Below, one piece after another: positions 16,878-25,077 of a stretch of DNA of 38,753 nt (position 1 is the stretch's first letter; each line of letters starts with the position of its first letter). Source of the stretch: Campylobacterales bacterium (lineage in GTDB: Bacteria > Campylobacterota > Campylobacteria > Campylobacterales > Sulfurimonadaceae); contig JAPLGP010000032.1 in assembly GCA_026390075.1 (NCBI GenBank), forward strand, positions 1-38,753. Reading direction: 5' to 3'. A program made the translations under genes and the position numbers. Below the pieces are notes generated by a model. That model ran no database searches, had not been told where the DNA came from, and saw only the letters and a program-made list of their open reading frames with translations.

Positions 16878-18009
16878 TATTTATACGATTTTCGAGAATT
16901 TTTACGATTTGCTTCCAATCGTATTTTTCGTGAGTATATGTTGCTACATCATTTTGTAATTTTTTATTTAAACTGTCATCTAAAATAAAATTATTTACAG
17001 TATCTATTAAATCTAATTTATTATTGACTATAGTTCCATACATTTCATTATTTGTTATCTCTCTAGCACTAGAGACATCCGTTGTTACTATATAATTTTC
17101 ATAAGCCATAGCTTCAATTAGTACAAATCCAAAACTCTCTTCGAGTGAAGTTAGACAAAATAACTTACTTTTAGCATACCATTCATATAGCTTATCTCTA
17201 TCGTAAATTGCACCTGTAAAGATGACTTTATTTTGTAACATTAAATTTTCACTATAAAATTTATCTATTTCTATTTGAAATTTTTTTTCAATTGGACCAA
17301 TAAATATCACTCTCCAATCATTTAAATTCATTAATGCGATTGAATCCAGTAGCATAGAATTATTCTTTTCCTTAGCACCTATTCGACCTACTGTAATAAC
17401 GATATTTTCTTTATCTTTATATTCGAGTAAGGGAACTCGTTTGTACAATCCTTCTATATCCAAAGCATTGGTAAGATATATAAATTTACTCCCATAAGTC
17501 ATATATTTCGCTTGTAAAAATTGACATCCTTTTTCTGATTCAATCGATATTGTATCTATATATTTAATTGCAATATCAAATAATTTTGATCTAACTTTAT
17601 GCCGTAGTTTACTATTTTCAAATAAACCATCATTTTTTAATAAATCTCTATATCCCTTATCTGACTTTAAATATAAATGCCCTTTTGGATTAAAATATTT
17701 ATATATTATTGAATATATATAACTGGGTTCTCTGTGATGAAATAGGTGTAATACATCTATTTTCCTAGAATTTTTTATCAAATACCAAATAACGGATAAA
17801 GATATTCTACCAAATTTTATTTTAGGTATAAACTGTAGCCGTAATCCTTTAACTTCATTATCTAAATATTTATACTCTACTTCATTTTTTAAAGTCACAA
17901 TTGTTGCATCATAAGAAAAATTCTTGTACATGAAATATGGTATTTGTCCAACATCTTTTATCAAATGTATATTTTCACACTTTTCAAATATTGTTACAAA
18001 AGTTTTCAT
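16867..18009 (-). CDS. Family 4 glycosyltransferase (GT-B)
   Basis: 380 aa. The N-terminal domain is poorly conserved and includes IDVLHLFHHRE. The C-terminal donor domain shows NIVITVGRIGAKEKNNSMLL, a FIGP motif, VIFTGAIYDRDKLYEWYAKS, and LEESFGFVLIEAMAYE, the retaining EX7E motif. It lacks a signal peptide and probably works peripherally at the inner membrane. It overlaps the upstream gene by TAATG, so the two GT4 genes are one unit. The DNA is AT-rich and contains no GGCATGTGG motif, unlike its partner. Donor sugar is unknown. Confidence 0.83.
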   Translation of the reverse strand: MKTFVTIFEKCENIHLIKDVGQIPYFMYKNFSYDATIVTLKNEVEYKYLDNEVKGLRLQFIPKIKFGRISLSVIWYLIKNSRKIDVLHLFHHREPSYIYSIIYKYFNPKGHLYLKSDKGYRDLLKNDGLFENSKLRHKVRSKLFDIAIKYIDTISIESEKGCQFLQAKYMTYGSKFIYLTNALDIEGLYKRVPLLEYKDKENIVITVGRIGAKEKNNSMLLDSIALMNLNDWRVIFIGPIEKKFQIEIDKFYSENLMLQNKVIFTGAIYDRDKLYEWYAKSKLFCLTSLEESFGFVLIEAMAYENYIVTTDVSSAREITNNEMYGTIVNNKLDLIDTVNNFILDDSLNKKLQNDVATYTHEKYDWKQIVKILENRINISE

Positions 18010-19130
18010 TAATTGTTGCCAATAGAGAGCTTCAAATTGTTTAAAATTTCAGCTAGCTTAATAAACTGCTTCTCGTGGGAGAACATAATTTCACACTTAT
18101 CTCGCCCAGCTTTTGCGATATGCTCTTTGAGCGATGGATTTTGGATAAGTTTAAGAATTGCACATGCCAAGCTATTATAATCTTTTGTTTTAAAAAGTAA
18201 CCCCGTTTTTCCATCGTCTATAATCTCCAATGGACCGCCACTATCACTTCCTATAACAGCAATTCCACATGCCATAGCTTCTACGAGAACCAAGCCAAAA
18301 GTTTCTCTGTCTGTTGCAAGTACTAAACAATCACACAGTTGCATAAGCTTTTGTGCTTCTCTTGTAAAACCTATAAATAGAATGTTATTTTCAATATTGT
18401 TCTTTTTAATATCTGCTTTGAGAGCATTCAAATACTCTTCACTCATGGCATGTCCTACGATTAATGCTTTTGCGTTGATGCCCTCTTCTACAAGTTTTTT
18501 AATCGCATTAATAACTAAATATTGACCTTTTTCTTCTTCTATTCTTCCAACAATTCCTACTGTAAAAGAATCATCTAGTTTATACTCTTTACGAAGAATT
18601 TGTTTTTGTGCATCATCTATGAGTTCAGGTTCCTCCGCTCCCATATATAACACTTCTATTTTTGGTCGGATACGCTCTGGTATGAATTTTTTTAGTTGCT
18701 CTTGTACTTGATAAGTGACAGGAAGCATCAAATCCATATTTTTGTATAAAAATCTATGATAAAAATCATCTTTAAATCTTGTCATAGTCATATTTCTAGT
18801 TTGCACAAGTTTAGGTTTTTGTTTTGAAAAAAGTTTTGCTAAAACAGCTACTGGCAGGTCTTTTGTCCAATGTAAGTGAACTATATCTATTGCATGATCA
18901 TCAATAATCTTTGCCAATTTTTTTGCAGTGACAAAGGAGAGGAAAACGGAACTTCTTGCTAACATTTCATATTTATATTGCGTGTCTTTATAATACTGTT
19001 GCAACTTGCCTGATTCGTTTATAACACTTATTACATTTGTTTTTGCATCCAAAAAATGAGAAGCTCTCATCATATAAAGCTCAAGCCCCCCTAAATCAGG
19101 AGAAAGACAAAGTTCCAGAATATTTTTCAA
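18009..19130 (-). CDS. Family 4 glycosyltransferase (GT-B)
   Basis: 373 aa. The N-terminus LELCLSPDLGGLELYMM has the Gly-rich acceptor loop of GT4, and IDIVHLHWTKDLP follows. The donor domain has FTVGIVGRIEEEKGQYLVI and TDRETFGLVLVEAMACG with the EX7E motif, followed by SDSGGPLEII. It starts with TTG about 10 nt after AAAGG. One inverted GGCATGTGG copy (18265) encodes part of the MACGIA region. It is probably an LPS core or O-chain transferase. It is divergent from the LPS kinase gene, with an 81-bp gap between the two starts. Confidence 0.85.
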   Translation of the reverse strand: MKNILELCLSPDLGGLELYMMRASHFLDAKTNVISVINESGKLQQYYKDTQYKYEMLARSSVFLSFVTAKKLAKIIDDHAIDIVHLHWTKDLPVAVLAKLFSKQKPKLVQTRNMTMTRFKDDFYHRFLYKNMDLMLPVTYQVQEQLKKFIPERIRPKIEVLYMGAEEPELIDDAQKQILRKEYKLDDSFTVGIVGRIEEEKGQYLVINAIKKLVEEGINAKALIVGHAMSEEYLNALKADIKKNNIENNILFIGFTREAQKLMQLCDCLVLATDRETFGLVLVEAMACGIAVIGSDSGGPLEIIDDGKTGLLFKTKDYNSLACAILKLIQNPSLKEHIAKAGRDKCEIMFSHEKQFIKLAEILNNLKLSIGNN

Positions 19131-19198
19131 ATTTTAAAAACCTTTAAATTTTGAAAAATGATAACATCTTTTTGTTTAAAAGATGAGACGAAATTCGC

Positions 19199-19204
19199 TA
19201 TAAT
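19199..19204 (+). promoter_or_regulatory. -10 box immediately upstream of the LPS kinase start (possible leaderless mRNA)
   Basis: TATAAT ends 8 nt before the ATG at 19212, so initiation at the usual 6-8 nt distance would fall on or next to the start codon. No Shine-Dalgarno sequence is seen (AATTTCACCC precedes ATG). This is consistent with a leaderless transcript, or with a promoter that is not the one used. Confidence 0.4.
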
Positions 19205-19211
19205 TTCACCC

Positions 19212-19955
19212 ATGAATAAGTACAAATTAAATAAAAACTATCCAAATAGCTTTCAAGTTTTTCTTTTAGATATCAAAGAATATTTTTATCATAATAAGAA
19301 CACGATTCACAAAGCTAGAAATGAATTAAAAGTTATAAAATACGATGGCATAGATACTGTAGTAAAATCTTTTCGCGTTCCAAATATCCTAAATCAAATC
19401 GTTTACTCTTTTTTCAGAGATTCAAAAGCAAAAAAATCCTACGAATACTCTCTAAAGATTGGAAATTTTACCCCAGAGCCAATTGGATATGTTGAATTTT
19501 ATGCCTTTAAGCTTCTCAAAGAAAGTTATTTTATCAGCAAAAAATTTGACTACGACTTTACTATTCGCGAACCTTTACAAGATGCCAACTTTTTAGATAG
19601 AGAAAACATTTTCAAAGCATTTGCTAAATTTACACTAGAGCTACACAGTAAAAATATATTTCACGATGACTACTCACCTGGAAATATCCTTATAAAAAAA
19701 GAAGATGAACAGTACATTTTTAAAATAGTTGACATAAACAGGATGAAATTTTTCAACTTAACCCAAGAAGATAGAGCAAAAAACTTTTCTAAATTATGGG
19801 CTAATGACGCTATTTTAACGATTATGGCAAAAGAATATCTACTTCATACGCATTACGATGATACATTTGTAAATCAAGTTTTATATTTTTCAAATCAAAA
19901 TAAAAAAATAAAGAACTTCAAAAAAAGATTGAAGGGAGAAGAAGTAAAGGATTAA
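19212..19955 (+). CDS. LPS core kinase of the WaaP/KdkA/InaA family
   Basis: 247 aa protein-kinase-like fold. NTIHKARNELKVIKYDGI followed by DTVVKSFRVP supplies the ATP-binding Lys. LHSKNIFHDDYSPGNILI is the catalytic loop (HxDxxxxN), and FKIVDINRMKF is the metal-binding Asp equivalent to DFG. Relatives phosphorylate Kdo or heptose of the LPS inner core in the cytoplasm. The ATG at 19212 is chosen over the upstream frame (19158), which lies in the promoter. It converges on the GT9 gene; the 24-bp gap between them holds a GGCATGTGG motif. Confidence 0.83.
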   Translation: MNKYKLNKNYPNSFQVFLLDIKEYFYHNKNTIHKARNELKVIKYDGIDTVVKSFRVPNILNQIVYSFFRDSKAKKSYEYSLKIGNFTPEPIGYVEFYAFKLLKESYFISKKFDYDFTIREPLQDANFLDRENIFKAFAKFTLELHSKNIFHDDYSPGNILIKKEDEQYIFKIVDINRMKFFNLTQEDRAKNFSKLWANDAILTIMAKEYLLHTHYDDTFVNQVLYFSNQNKKIKNFKKRLKGEEVKD

Positions 19956-19979
19956 GAAGAAGTAGAGTTGGCATGTGGA

Positions 19980-20948
19980 TTATTTTATTTCCAGCAACAC
20001 TCTTACAACTTCTTCAAAAATATTTTTTCTCTCTTCTTTGGCATGTGGAATCATAAAATGCTTTTGAAATTTTTCGTCTCCAACACCCTTCCACCTTGCA
20101 GAACTCGCGAACAGAGTATCTGCAAAAAATGTCATCGTCGGCGTACCAACTAAAGATGCTAAATGATAAGTTCCCGTTGAAGTACTTACAAAAAGTTTGA
20201 AGCGACTTATGAGTTTTGCGAAATAAATAAGTCCATCGAGTGAGAGATAAAAAACAACATCTTTATCAAAAAGTCTATTTTGCATCTCTTCATACAGCTC
20301 TTTTTCGTCAGGTCCAAAAGTGAGAACTACTTGATATTTCCCTTGATTTAAAACTTCTCTTATTAAAACTTCATACTCATCTAAGTTCCAATTTGCATCA
20401 CTGCTTCCACCAAAACCAACATGAAAAGCGATTATCTCTTTTGTTATATCGTGATTGATACAAAAAACTTCATACACTTTTTTTGCATCGCTAAACTCCA
20501 AAAGCGGTTTTTTATACTCTAAATTTATGTCACTAAAAAGTGCTTTTGTAAGTTCCAAGTTGTACTCAAACTCCGCCATCTTCACTTCGCTTCTTCGCTG
20601 AGAAACTCGGTGCGTATAAAAAATCTGCGCTATTTTTGTAGCAGGTGCTATGCGGATTGGAATGCGTGCTAAAAACTGTGCAAGGGCAACACGGGTGTTT
20701 GAGAAGAGTGTGATGGAAGCATCTATTTTTGCATTTTTAAACTTGTTTACCAACTCAAAAACAGAATTTTTACCATCATCCACAATCACTTCATCAATAA
20801 ATCCACATGCCAAAGCAAGAGCTTCGTTGATTGGTGCAACACAAGCGATAATTCTATTTTGTGAATTATGCTGTTTGAGGACATACATCGAAGGAAGTGC
20901 AGTAATAAAATCGCCGAGTTTATCGGTACGAACGACTAAAATATTCAA
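19980..20948 (-). CDS. Family 9 glycosyltransferase (heptosyltransferase-like)
   Basis: 322 aa GT-B enzyme. NILVVRTDKLGDFITALPSM is the family N-terminus with the KxGD pair. IIAFHVGFGGSSDANWNL precedes the donor site, and FVSTSTGTYHLASLVGTPTM is the GT9 nucleotide-sugar motif (usually D/N-S-G-x-H, here STGTYH). It probably adds heptose or another sugar to the LPS core. The TTG start overlaps the stop of the DNA ligase gene (TTGA). Two motif copies lie near its 3' end (19970 just outside, 20040 inside) and one at 20803. It is clearly distinct from WaaF at 28661. Confidence 0.82.
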   Translation of the reverse strand: MNILVVRTDKLGDFITALPSMYVLKQHNSQNRIIACVAPINEALALACGFIDEVIVDDGKNSVFELVNKFKNAKIDASITLFSNTRVALAQFLARIPIRIAPATKIAQIFYTHRVSQRRSEVKMAEFEYNLELTKALFSDINLEYKKPLLEFSDAKKVYEVFCINHDITKEIIAFHVGFGGSSDANWNLDEYEVLIREVLNQGKYQVVLTFGPDEKELYEEMQNRLFDKDVVFYLSLDGLIYFAKLISRFKLFVSTSTGTYHLASLVGTPTMTFFADTLFASSARWKGVGDEKFQKHFMIPHAKEERKNIFEEVVRVLLEIK

Positions 20949-21754
20949 TCTTTTCTCACTCTCATAAATGAAGCAAATTTTGGTTTGCCCTTATTTGTAA
21001 AGCCAAAATATTTAAATGAAACTATTTCCCCTATTTTTGGAGGATTTTTTCTCAGTTGCTCACTAAATCCACTCCCTATAAAAAACTGCGTCCCGTCTTC
21101 AAGCTCCACTTGCAAACTTCCCATCACTTTTGTAAATTTGCCACTTCCATTTTTATAGCCAGTCACTTTTGCTTCCATATCTTGTGAGAGTTTCACCTTT
21201 AAAATAGAGTCGCTTCTTCCCTCAAAATACTCCTTTGAACCATCTTTTATAACAACGCCCTCTCCACTTTTTGCTACAACACTCTGCAAAAATGTATCCA
21301 ACTCTTTTTTATTTTGACACACTTTTTGTTCTACTATTTCCACATGCCCTATTTTATGTTCATCTCTATAATTTTTAGCCTTCAAAAGTCGTACCGTAAA
21401 ATCACCCTCGGCATGTGGAACTTCAAAAATCATATACTTTATCTCACTCCAAGCGTCATGTGGAACTTCATCCATTACGATGGATTGAATATTTTCAAAA
21501 TCCCCTCGCTTCGTCCAAAGTTCGCCATCAAGCTCAAAGGGTGGAAGATTTTGCGTAAACCACTCTGGCGCATTTATAATCTTCCCCTGTCGTGAAAAGA
21601 GCTTTTTTCCATCCCAATAGGCTCGTATGCCATCGAGTTTTTCAGACATCATCCAGCCAGAGATATTTTGATCGCTGTAAATATTTGCTTTTTGTAGAGT
21701 GAGTGCGTTTACATTTACAAAAAGTAAAAACAGAGCTACAAAAAGTTTCCACAT
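20945..21754 (-). CDS. Periplasmic ATP-dependent DNA ligase (LigE type)
   Basis: 269 aa minimal ligase with a signal peptide (LFVALFLLFVNVNA, cleavage near 17), so it is exported. The adenylation domain has the catalytic Lys39 in SEKLDGIRAYWDG, FELDGELW (motif III), FEVPHAEGDF (motif IIIa), GEGVVIKDG (motif IV) and ILKVKL (motif V). The small OB domain follows, with GSGFSEQLRKNPP and GEIVSFKYFG. No zinc finger or DNA-binding domain is seen, as in LigE proteins of Haemophilus, Neisseria and Campylobacter, which are linked to competence and extracellular DNA. The start ATG lies inside a GGCATGTGG motif, and two more copies are in the gene. Confidence 0.9.
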   Translation of the reverse strand: MWKLFVALFLLFVNVNALTLQKANIYSDQNISGWMMSEKLDGIRAYWDGKKLFSRQGKIINAPEWFTQNLPPFELDGELWTKRGDFENIQSIVMDEVPHDAWSEIKYMIFEVPHAEGDFTVRLLKAKNYRDEHKIGHVEIVEQKVCQNKKELDTFLQSVVAKSGEGVVIKDGSKEYFEGRSDSILKVKLSQDMEAKVTGYKNGSGKFTKVMGSLQVELEDGTQFFIGSGFSEQLRKNPPKIGEIVSFKYFGFTNKGKPKFASFMRVRKD

Positions 21755-21756
21755 GC

Positions 21757-23082
21757 CTAATTTACACCAATTTGAAAGTATTCAAACCCGTACTTTTTCA
21801 TCTTCTCTTTGTTAAACTGATTGCGTCCATCAAAGAAAACTGGGTATTTGAGCAATTTTTTCATCTCATCAAAATCAGGACTTCTAAACTCTTGCCACTC
21901 TGTTACAAGAACAAGCGCATCCGCATCTTTTAACGCCTCGTATTTACTCTTAACATAAGAGACTTTTTCATTGCCCTTTAAATAGTGCGTTTGTGCTTCA
22001 TGGATAGCTTTTGGGTCATACGCTACGACATTAGCCCCTCTTGAAGTAAGTTCATTTATGATTGTAATGGAACTCGCTTCTCGCATATCATCCGTTTCAG
22101 GCTTAAAACTAAGACCCCAAACAGCAAATATTTTTCCTCTTAAGTCATCCCCAAATCGAGTGATTACTTTGTTCGACATTACATATTTTTGGTCGTAATT
22201 TACCGCTTCAACCGCATCCAAAATTCTAGGGTTATAGCCAAAATCTTTTGCTGTTTTTGCCAATGCTTGAACATCTTTTGGAAAACAACTTCCTCCATAT
22301 CCACAGCCAGGGTAGATGAAACTATAACCGATTCTGCTATCGCTTCCTATGCCGTTTCTCACCTTGTTGATATCCGCACCAACGCGCTCACAAATCTGGC
22401 TCATCTCATTCATAAAAGAGATTTTTGTCGCAAGCATCGCATTTGCAGCGTACTTTGTCATCTCTGCCGACTTGATATCCATAGCGATAAATCGGTCATG
22501 ATGTTTCATAAATGGAGCGTACAGTTCACGCATAATTTCCAAAGCTTTCTCACTATCCGCACCGATAACAACGCGGTCAGGATGTAAAAAATCGTTTATC
22601 GCCGCACCCTCTTTGAGAAACTCTGGATTTGAGACGATATCAAACTCTAAATCCACCCCTCTTGCATCCAGTTCCGCTTGAATTGTCGCTCTTACTTTGT
22701 CCGCAGTTCCTACTGGAACGGTTGACTTATCAACCACCACGATGTAATCCTCCATCGCCTCGCCAATACTTTTTGCAACCGCCAAAACATAACGCAAATC
22801 CGCACTCCCATCTTCACCCATCGGTGTTCCAACGGCTATAAAAGCTATTTGTGCATTTTTTATAGCACCACTTACATCTGTCGAGAAGTAAAGCGTTTTA
22901 TTTTTGTAATTTTCCAGAGTCATATCTTCTAACCCTGGTTCATAAATAGGGATGATGCCTTGCTTTAAATTCTCTATTTTATTTGCATCTATATCTACAC
23001 AAGTTACTTTGTTTCCCATTTGAGCGAAACACACCCCGCTCACTAGTCCTACATAGCCCGTGCCGATTACTGATATTTTCAT
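21757..23082 (-). CDS. ugd: UDP-glucose 6-dehydrogenase
   Basis: 441 aa. Oxidises UDP-glucose twice with NAD+ to UDP-glucuronate. The Rossmann motif is GTGYVG at 7-12. TVPVGTAD and [21 protein letters not shown] follow. The catalytic Cys is C266 in [10 protein letters not shown], and [11 protein letters not shown] is in the C-terminal domain. It supplies the UXS enzyme encoded at 9068-10003. The ligE gene starts 2 bp after its stop, so they share a transcript. Unlike its neighbours it contains no exact GGCATGTGG inside the frame; one copy straddles its stop. Confidence 0.95.
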   Translation of the reverse strand: MKISVIGTGYVGLVSGVCFAQMGNKVTCVDIDANKIENLKQGIIPIYEPGLEDMTLENYKNKTLYFSTDVSGAIKNAQIAFIAVGTPMGEDGSADLRYVLAVAKSIGEAMEDYIVVVDKSTVPVGTADKVRATIQAELDARGVDLEFDIVSNPEFLKEGAAINDFLHPDRVVIGADSEKALEIMRELYAPFMKHHDRFIAMDIKSAEMTKYAANAMLATKISFMNEMSQICERVGADINKVRNGIGSDSRIGYSFIYPGCGYGGSCFPKDVQALAKTAKDFGYNPRILDAVEAVNYDQKYVMSNKVITRFGDDLRGKIFAVWGLSFKPETDDMREASSITIINELTSRGANVVAYDPKAIHEAQTHYLKGNEKVSYVKSKYEALKDADALVLVTEWQEFRSPDFDEMKKLLKYPVFFDGRNQFNKEKMKKYGFEYFQIGVN

Positions 23083-23135
23083 TCTATGGTATCCTAAAAA
23101 AAGTTTTTAATTCTTTTATATTACCCGAAAAAGGA

Positions 23136-23141
23136 TATAAT
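23136..23141 (+). promoter_or_regulatory. -10 box for the sulfatase/glycosidase operon
   Basis: TATAAT in the 84-bp divergent gap between ugd and the LtaS-like gene, 25 nt before the TTG start at 23167. TACAGGA (23154-23160) is a good ribosome-binding site, 6 nt before that TTG, and fixes the start. Confidence 0.55.
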
Positions 23142-23166
23142 TCGCCTTATTCTTACAGGAACTCCC

Positions 23167-25077
23167 TTGCAATTTCAAAACAGATATACACAAGTTTTTT
23201 TAGCTATTTTTTATAGTATTTTACTTTTTAGCTTCATCCGACTTTACTTTTATGTCTCCTATTTTCACTACTTTGCTGATTTGTCGTTTTATGAAACTTT
23301 ACAGTCATTTTTTATGGGATGGCGCGTTGATATAGCACTTATCTTTACCTTTACTTCACTCCTTTGGTTGGCACTTCTTTTGCCCTTTAAATTTACTCTT
23401 AACAAAACTTACAGAACCATTCTTGGAACTTTATGGGGAGCTATTTTAGGGGCAATTATTTTCTTCAATATCGGTGATATTTTATACTTTGGATTTGTAA
23501 ACAGACACCTCAACAATGAACTCAGTCTTATAGGAAATGATGTCGGGATTTTAGTGGATATGGTGGTTGATTTTTATCTGATACAAACGATACTTGGCAC
23601 ACTTTTTTACATTGGAATCGTTTATAGTTTTTATAAATTTTTTAGTTTTGATATAAAAAACAAAACTATCAAACAAAGAGAGTGGGTAAATATTTTACTC
23701 CTAATTATCATCGCATTTATCGGCATTCGAGGGAAGATTGATGGCATCTCTTTTGGAACATCCGACGCTTTTGCAGTGAGTAAGGTTTCATCAGGAAACT
23801 TAGCACTCAATGGATTTTTCTGTTTTTATCGCGGTGGAAATACGCAAAAAGTAAATCACTCTACGATAAATTCAGAACAAGCAACGAAAAATGTAAGAGA
23901 GCTTTTAAATTCTCAAAAATTTGAGTTTGTGAATGATGCCTATCCTCTTATGAGACAAAGTACAAGCAAAACGCCAAACAACTACAATGTCGTTATCATC
24001 ATGATTGAAAGTTTGAGTGCAAAATACCTCGATGCACTCGCAAAAAACGATTTTAAAGTAACGCCAACTCTCGACAAACTCGCACAAGAGGGACAACTTT
24101 TTACAAACTTTTATGCAAATGGACAACGCTCACAGGAGGGTATTACAAGTGTTTACACAGGAATTACGCAACCCGTGGGGTTTGAGAATTATGGTGAAGG
24201 TTTAGAGCTTTATAATCCTTCCTATTTAGGAGATATTGCAAAGAAAAATGGCTATACAACCCTTGCAATGCAAAGTTCAAATAGAGGCTCTTTTAGAGTC
24301 GATAAGTTAAGCTCTCTTGCAGGATTTAGCGATTATTATGGAGCTGAAGACATAGCGCACACGGGAACAGAGACTGGAAATCCAAATTATGGTGCTTGGG
24401 ATGGGGATAGTTTACGATTTTTATCTTCAAAACTACAAAACATTCAAGAGCCATTTTTAAGCTTTTTTTTCACAGCCTCAACACATTCTCCCTACTACTC
24501 TCCCGGTGCAGAATGGGAAAAATATCCACATGACACAAACAGCGAAAATGGCTATCTCAACACTCTTTATTATGTAGATACACAGATAAAAGAGTTTATG
24601 GAATCGGCTAAAAAAGAGCCTTGGTTTGAGAGAACACTCTTCATTTTTACAGCCGACCACACGAACCACACAGAGCTTGAGAATGCGAAAAAGATACATC
24701 CACAAAATGTGAATTTACCTGAATTTCATGTACCGCTTATTATTTATGCACCAAAAATATTGACGCCTGCGCAGAGCAATATTATCGCTTCACACAACGA
24801 TATCCTTCCAAGCATCATAGATATCTTAGGGTGGAGTACACCTTTTTCAGTCATTGGAAACTCTGTTTTTGATGAAAGCGTACAACAAAGATTTGCCTTT
24901 GTAAAAATGGGAAATCTTATCGCTTTGGATAACATCAATGGTTCACTTTTTTATAATTTCAAAGATTTTATCAGTCAAAAAGGAGTTGTTTCAAAAAAAG
25001 ATGAAGAACTTCTTTTAAGCATCGATTCATTTCAAGCAAATCTTCTCAAAACTTCACAATGGAATAAAAAAGATTGA
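23167..25077 (+). CDS. LtaS-like membrane sulfatase-fold transferase (second copy)
   Basis: 636 aa. Five N-terminal membrane helices within about 8-185, then a periplasmic sulfatase-fold domain. NNYNVVIIMIESLSAKY has the metal Glu at 281, NGQRSQEGITSVYTG gives the Thr nucleophile at about 327, and IFTADHTNH retains the Asp-His metal pair that the homologue at 5495 lacks. FFFTASTHSPYYSPG is the LtaS-like substrate loop. Gram-negative members transfer phosphoglycerol or phosphoethanolamine. It is only distantly related to the 5495 protein, so the two probably have different substrates. The TTG start follows TACAGGA. Its stop overlaps the next start (TTGA). Confidence 0.85.
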   Translation: MQFQNRYTQVFLAIFYSILLFSFIRLYFYVSYFHYFADLSFYETLQSFFMGWRVDIALIFTFTSLLWLALLLPFKFTLNKTYRTILGTLWGAILGAIIFFNIGDILYFGFVNRHLNNELSLIGNDVGILVDMVVDFYLIQTILGTLFYIGIVYSFYKFFSFDIKNKTIKQREWVNILLLIIIAFIGIRGKIDGISFGTSDAFAVSKVSSGNLALNGFFCFYRGGNTQKVNHSTINSEQATKNVRELLNSQKFEFVNDAYPLMRQSTSKTPNNYNVVIIMIESLSAKYLDALAKNDFKVTPTLDKLAQEGQLFTNFYANGQRSQEGITSVYTGITQPVGFENYGEGLELYNPSYLGDIAKKNGYTTLAMQSSNRGSFRVDKLSSLAGFSDYYGAEDIAHTGTETGNPNYGAWDGDSLRFLSSKLQNIQEPFLSFFFTASTHSPYYSPGAEWEKYPHDTNSENGYLNTLYYVDTQIKEFMESAKKEPWFERTLFIFTADHTNHTELENAKKIHPQNVNLPEFHVPLIIYAPKILTPAQSNIIASHNDILPSIIDILGWSTPFSVIGNSVFDESVQQRFAFVKMGNLIALDNINGSLFYNFKDFISQKGVVSKKDEELLLSIDSFQANLLKTSQWNKKD

